Source: Paractinoplanes brasiliensis (GTDB taxonomy: Bacteria; Actinomycetota; Actinomycetes; Mycobacteriales; Micromonosporaceae). From it: a stretch of DNA of 64,000 bases. Location: contig NZ_SNWR01000001.1 in the NCBI RefSeq assembly GCF_004362215.1, positions 2,854,001-2,918,000 of the forward strand. Direction: 5' to 3'. Positions 63,403 through 64,000 of this stretch are shown here, in pieces (position 1 is the stretch's first letter; the number at the start of each line of letters is the position of its first letter). The notes beneath the pieces are model-generated. The model had not been told where the DNA came from, ran no database searches, and was given only the letters and a program-made list of their open reading frames with translations. The position numbers and the translations under genes are program-made.

Positions 63403-64000
63403 TCATCGCGCGCACCCCGCCGGGGAGCTGGTGCAGACGTGGATACCCGGCCAGCGCAGCAGCCGGTCGATGGTGAACATCGGCGTCAAAGCGGGCTGGA
63501 TCAGTCCGCCCGCGGTGACCAACGGCCGCCGGCGGCCGGGCAGATGCGTCTGGGCGCGGCGGGCGCAGCAGTCCTCGAGCGTGCGCTGTGCGGCGACGAA
63601 CGCTGCCGCCCGACCTGACTCGGCGGTGATCCGGTCGAGCATGCCGACCGCGTCGCGGCAGCTGTGTTGCTGGTACACGGCCACGGCGTGCAGGAAGCCG
63701 CCGATGATCGTGCGGGGCCGGTCGCCGAACTCTTGGGCGAGCCGGATCAGGTCGGCGCAGGAGTCGACGGCGTCCGGGGCACCGGCGACCACGGCCGCGT
63801 CGCTCAGCACGGTCGCGGCGGCCAGCAGTAACTTCGGACTTTCCAACCCCTGCCCGGCGGCTGTGGCGACGGCAGTGCTGGCGAGGGTCATCGCTTCCCG
63901 GGGTCGATCGAGGCGCATGGCCGTCTCCGCCCGCAACGTGTGGCGAAGGGCCGCGTCCGGGACTCGATCGGCTGTCAGAACCCGATGCGCGGTTTGGGGG
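63403..64000 (-). CDS. C-terminal part of a TPR-type regulator or helical-repeat protein
   Basis: The frame is open to the end of the window, so the gene's start is outside. At least 198 residues are visible, with TPR-like helices RAETAMRLDRPREAMTLASTAVA and ADLIRLAQEFGDRPRTIIGGFLHAVAVY. This is the C-terminal pattern of XRE/TPR regulators common in actinomycetes. If so, it may control the cluster downstream, from which it is separated by 205 bases. Confidence 0.6.
   Translation of the reverse strand, partial: PQTAHRVLTADRVPDAALRHTLRAETAMRLDRPREAMTLASTAVATAAGQGLESPKLLLAAATVLSDAAVVAGAPDAVDSCADLIRLAQEFGDRPRTIIGGFLHAVAVYQQHSCRDAVGMLDRITAESGRAAAFVAAQRTLEDCCARRAQTHLPGRRRPLVTAGGLIQPALTPMFTIDRLLRWPGIHVCTSSPAGCAR

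Overview
The window is chromosomal DNA of a high-GC filamentous actinomycete, most likely a member of the Micromonosporaceae (Actinoplanes-like). The basis is the very high GC third-codon bias, the frequent GTG starts, apparently leaderless promoters, a c-di-AMP riboswitch in front of an Rpf-type wall hydrolase, an EspC/WXG-type secretion cassette and an integrative-element remnant with a replication-relaxation gene. No rRNA, tRNA or CRISPR array was recognised.

Positions 1-46991 are ordinary chromosome. A PhoP-like two-component system (2633-4919) sits with a GT39 mannosyltransferase (6260) and a GT2-GtrA fusion (8418). The same TCACAG-N6-CACAGG direct repeat lies before the regulator and before both glycosyltransferases, so the three look like one regulon. 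Between them is a class I DAHP synthase (5104) preceded by a leader peptide containing Phe-Tyr-Trp-Phe and an attenuator hairpin. Next come DNA repair, acetyltransferase, TetR and oxidoreductase genes, an rpf-like gene under a ydaO riboswitch (14371-15124), two MFS exporters, an IdeR/DmdR-controlled ferric-siderophore ABC operon (28119 back to 24133), a LuxR-type two-component system with its ABC transporter (29591-34403), a DedA fusion, CopC, a sugar-type dehydrogenase, a PL7-like secreted lyase, a MacAB-like efflux operon divergent from its own OmpR/BaeS-type two-component system (39161-44598), and a TetR/ABC-exporter pair around a perfect palindromic operator.

Positions 47742-52656 are a contact/secreted toxin cassette: YbaB-like protein, EspC-like protein, a WXG-type toxin with a CdiA-like C-terminal tail, and a SitI3-like immunity gene, originally joined by overlapping start and stop codons. 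It has been destroyed. An IS66-family element (8-bp target duplication) interrupts the last codons of the toxin, an IS630-family element (TA duplication) splits the immunity gene, and the nuclease core of the toxin appears deleted.

Positions 52847-59344 look like the wreck of an actinomycete integrative element. They hold a nearly complete hypothetical gene joined to a 5'-truncated group II intron (reverse transcriptase plus an intact domain V), an integrase whose catalytic C-terminus is gone at the intron junction, an IS5-type fragment, a replication-relaxation gene, a 2-kb non-coding stretch packed with TGACAC/GTGTCA and TGGCCA repeats (a candidate origin or control region), and a small HTH protein.

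Positions 60154-64000, all on the minus strand, resemble a small uncharacterised RiPP cluster: a frameshifted PF04672-type methyltransferase, a radical SAM/SPASM enzyme whose stop codon overlaps the start of a 53-residue candidate precursor peptide, and an aminoglycoside-phosphotransferase-like kinase. Upstream lies the C-terminal part of a TPR-type protein cut by the window edge. This cluster is the best candidate for an undescribed system.
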